40,394 nucleotides of DNA from Microcaldota archaeon (GTDB lineage: Archaea; Micrarchaeota; Micrarchaeia; CAILAH01). The stretch covers positions 1 through 40,394 of the forward strand of contig JAOAKK010000003.1 of NCBI GenBank assembly GCA_026413685.1, written 5' to 3'. This document shows, one piece after another, positions 37,729-40,394 of this stretch. The position numbers and the translations under genes are program-made. Every line of letters begins with the position of its first letter. Position 1 is the first letter of the stretch. The notes beneath the pieces are model-generated. The model ran no database searches, was not told where the DNA came from, and worked only from the letters and a program-made list of their open reading frames with translations.

Positions 37729-39144
37729 ATGCCTCTCTCATTTGAGAACACTTCTGAGATTAAGATACCTCAAAGCCCTCTTGAGAGGGTAATCGGGCAG
37801 GAGCACGTTCTTGAGATTGCACACATTGTTGCAAAGCAGAGGAGGCACTTGCTCTTGGTCGGACCGCCCGGCACAGGCAAAAGCTTCATCGCAAACACGA
37901 TTTCTTCAGCATTGCCCAGGCCAACGCAACAGGTTGCAGTATTGGGCAATCCGGAAAACCCTGACAGGCCAATCCTTGAAATCAAGACTGCTGAGGATAT
38001 TGAGCGCGAGAAAAAGGAAATTCTCAAGGCAAGGCTCATCGACCCGCGCGATGCGCCATACTATGTTTCTGAGCGGCTTGGGTTCAGGTGCAGGAAATGC
38101 GGCACAATAAGCGATCCCGAATCAAACATCTGCCTTTATTGCGGTGCTGAGAAATACAGGCGCAACCGCAACATTGAGGATATGTTCTCAAGCGCACCGC
38201 GGATATCGCGTGATGACAAGGTGCTCATGAAAAGAGTTACTCCTGAAGGCAAGGAGGAAGAGCTTACGTATGAGCGTGCGGGTGCAAAGGTGAAGGTGTA
38301 CAAGAATAAGCCGCGCGCATTGGGCGAGCAGCAAAGGAAAGTGCTTGTGCATCTTGACAGGAATACGTTTGTGCAGGCCACGGGCGCTTCCGAGTCAGAG
38401 CTGCTTGGTGATGTGAGGCACGACCCATACGGCGGGCATAAGGATATCGGGATCCCTCCGCATGAGCGTGTTGTCCCGGGCGCAATACACGAGGCGCATG
38501 AGGGTGTGCTGTTTATAGATGAGCTGTCCACGCTTGGCGAGCTGCAGAGATACCTGCTTACTGCAATGCAGGAGAAAAAGTTCCCCATAATGGGCAGGAA
38601 CTCGACAAGCACGGGTGCAGTGGTCAGGGTTGACAATGTGCCATGTGATTTCATACTGGTTGGTGCTGTCAACATAAACGATGTCCACGCAATCCTGCCA
38701 CCACTGCGCTCACGCATCATAGGTTCCGGGTATGAGGTGTTGCTGAATACCGTAATGCCAGACACTGAAAGGAACCGTGAGAAAATGGTGCAGTTCATTG
38801 CACAGGAGATTGCAAAGGATGGTCGCATACCTCATGCATCTTACGGTGCGTGCATGCGCATAATTGATGAGTCAAAGCTGCGCGCAAAGCAGATGGATGG
38901 CAAGGATGGCCTAACCTTAAGGCTGCGTGACTTGAGCGGCATCATAAAAATGGCAGGGGATATTGCAATATTTGATGGAGCCCAGCTAATTGAGAAAGAG
39001 CATGTTGAGCGGGCAATCAAGCGTGCGCAGTCAATAGAGGAGCAGCTTCTTGATACATATGGCAGTGCATTCCGTGCAGGGCAGAGTGATTATGCAGCTC
39101 TTTCAAGGAGCAAGAGCAGAGGCTATGCAAGCGAAGTAAGGTAA
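37729..39144 (+). CDS. LonB-like AAA+ ATPase with zinc-ribbon insert and no Lon protease domain
   Basis: RRHLLLVGPPGTGKSFIANTI; ATGASESELLGDVRHDPYGG, PGAIHEAHEGVLFIDELSTL, AMQEKKFPIMGRN, LRLRDLSGIIKMAGDIA are LonB-type. CRKC...CLYC at 38089-38142. Stop at 39144. Confidence 0.88.
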   Translation: MPLSFENTSEIKIPQSPLERVIGQEHVLEIAHIVAKQRRHLLLVGPPGTGKSFIANTISSALPRPTQQVAVLGNPENPDRPILEIKTAEDIEREKKEILKARLIDPRDAPYYVSERLGFRCRKCGTISDPESNICLYCGAEKYRRNRNIEDMFSSAPRISRDDKVLMKRVTPEGKEEELTYERAGAKVKVYKNKPRALGEQQRKVLVHLDRNTFVQATGASESELLGDVRHDPYGGHKDIGIPPHERVVPGAIHEAHEGVLFIDELSTLGELQRYLLTAMQEKKFPIMGRNSTSTGAVVRVDNVPCDFILVGAVNINDVHAILPPLRSRIIGSGYEVLLNTVMPDTERNREKMVQFIAQEIAKDGRIPHASYGACMRIIDESKLRAKQMDGKDGLTLRLRDLSGIIKMAGDIAIFDGAQLIEKEHVERAIKRAQSIEEQLLDTYGSAFRAGQSDYAALSRSKSRGYASEVR

Positions 39145-39162
39145 TTTAACACGGGTATTGTG

Positions 39163-39978
39163 ATGCATGGAAAGCAGGGTGCAAGCCACTCAAGCGGAGT
39201 TGCAGATTCTGTTTATTCGTTTTATTCTGAATACCCCTACCCTCTCGTATACCCTTTCTCTAAACGGCATGAACAGCTGATGAGAAAGTTCATACGGATG
39301 TGGGGGCTTAGGTGCGAGAGTGAGTTAAAAGGCCTCTCAATCCTTGATGCTGGCTGCGGGACGGGTGAAAAATCAGTCTACCTTGCATCATTGGGTGCAA
39401 GCGTCACAGCGCTTGATATCAACAAAACACAATTGTCATATGCGCAAGCGCTGGCAAGGAGGCACAGGGTTGGCGAGAAAATAAAATTTGTGTGCGCAGA
39501 CATACTTGCACTTGATTTGAATGATAAGTTTGACCTGGTCCTGTGCAGTGGCGTGCTCCATCATACACCGGATGTGCGCCTTGGGTTTTCACGCCTCGCA
39601 AGGCATCTCAGGCAGGATGGCCGCATTCTCATAGGCCTGTATAATAAATACAGCAGGATTCACTATAGGCTGCTTAGGTGGGCACTCCACAAAGCGTATG
39701 GCAACGACCCAAAAAGGATAATGGAGTTTGTGAACGGCTTCCCACTTTCATTTCTTTTGCGCGGCAAAGCATCGCAACAGACGCTTTATGACCGGTATGC
39801 AATCCCTTATGAGTCGTATCACTCGTTAAGGGAAATACGCGAGATGTTTAGGGATAATAACATAAGCATAATGCATGTTTCCCCTCCAATTTTGTTTGAC
39901 AACGATATGATATCCCAGCTCTCCTGGCTTATAAAAGGAAAGTCGTTTTTTATGGTCTCTGGGAAAAGGCATCAATAA
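39163..39978 (+). CDS. SAM-dependent class I methyltransferase
   Basis: ILDAGCGTGEKSVYLASLGASVTALDINKTQLSYAQ, DLVLCSGVLHHTPD. GTG 39160 is an alternative start. Confidence 0.88.
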   Translation: MHGKQGASHSSGVADSVYSFYSEYPYPLVYPFSKRHEQLMRKFIRMWGLRCESELKGLSILDAGCGTGEKSVYLASLGASVTALDINKTQLSYAQALARRHRVGEKIKFVCADILALDLNDKFDLVLCSGVLHHTPDVRLGFSRLARHLRQDGRILIGLYNKYSRIHYRLLRWALHKAYGNDPKRIMEFVNGFPLSFLLRGKASQQTLYDRYAIPYESYHSLREIREMFRDNNISIMHVSPPILFDNDMISQLSWLIKGKSFFMVSGKRHQ

Positions 39979-40008
39979 ATATTTTATTCCATAACTAATT
40001 ATGTGGGC

Positions 40009-40394
40009 ATGCCTGGTTTTAATATTATAAGGGTGGCGGTAACAGCATTGCTTTTATTGAATATTATTGCTTATGCGGCCGAATGCCCGGTGATAATTGC
40101 GCCTGGGAATTATGTATTAGCTTCTAACCTTTCAGGAGCACCTCATTTTTTGCCTCACCTTTATGGCAATGTTTGCGTTTATATTTCTTCTTCAGATGTT
40201 GTTTTTGATTGCAATAATTACGTAATAAACGGAGAAAGCGCACCGCCAGGGCTTCCTTCATTTGGAGTTTATGTTGAAGAGCTTTACAATAACGTGACAA
40301 TAAAAAATTGCAATGTTAAGTCATATAATTATGGCATATTCTCACAAACCTCAAACTTCGTGCATATAATAGGAAACAAGGTTGATAACTGTAC
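40009..40394 (+). CDS. NosD-like beta-helix surface protein, N-terminal fragment cut by the window edge
   Basis: Hand translation from ATG 40009: MPGFNIIRVAVTALLLLNIIAYAAECPVIIAPGNYVLASNLSGAPHFLPHLYGNVCVYISSSDVVFDCNNYVINGE...; resembles the 19444-21597 product. Not in the ORF track because it has no stop in the window. Confidence 0.85.
   Translation, partial: MPGFNIIRVAVTALLLLNIIAYAAECPVIIAPGNYVLASNLSGAPHFLPHLYGNVCVYISSSDVVFDCNNYVINGESAPPGLPSFGVYVEELYNNVTIKNCNVKSYNYGIFSQTSNFVHIIGNKVDNC

Noticed and set aside
38136-38828. Minus-strand 230-aa ORF opposite the LonB-like gene
   Set aside because: Antisense shadow of a clear AAA+ gene; no domain features.
1-40394. CRISPR arrays, transposases, toxin-antitoxin modules or tRNAs
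   Set aside because: None could be supported by reading the ORFs and intergenic sequence; a tRNAscan/CRISPR-finder run would settle this.

Overview
This 40.4 kb window looks archaeal and is gene-dense. Lineage clues are Pelota, ABCE1, RFC-large, Hjc, Trm5, archaeal-type UMP kinase and TTTAAA-type TATA boxes about 25 nt from start codons; a DPANN or related lineage is possible but not proven. Most of it is information-processing and repair genes: e-MtaB-like methylthiotransferase, Lhr-like helicase, RFC-L, Pelota, ABCE1, class II RNR, UvsE, Hjc, Trm5, an NFACT fragment, MetRS, RNase HII and a DHH/RecJ-like protein. There are also surface or membrane proteins: transglutaminase-like, two NosD-like beta-helix proteins, DsbA-like, MFS, DUF2085-like and orphan membrane proteins. 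A region covered only by spurious ORFs (about 10543-10875, minus strand) is an RNase P RNA, supported by several conserved motifs and a perfect 10-bp P1 helix. The observations most worth following up are: (1) a LonB-like AAA+ protein that keeps the ATPase but has no protease domain and carries a zinc ribbon in the insert; (2) an NFACT/Rqc2-family protein with no room for the C-terminal NFACT-R domain; (3) a Pelota-YkgJ operon divergent from ABCE1; (4) at least four divergent gene pairs that appear to share one near-palindromic TATA box at leaderless spacing in both directions; (5) a glycosyltransferase whose N-terminus is broken by an in-frame TGA or frameshift; and (6) an unannotated NosD-like paralog running off the right edge. 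No CRISPR array, transposon, tRNA or recognisable defence island was found. All family calls come from reading motifs by eye, with no database search.
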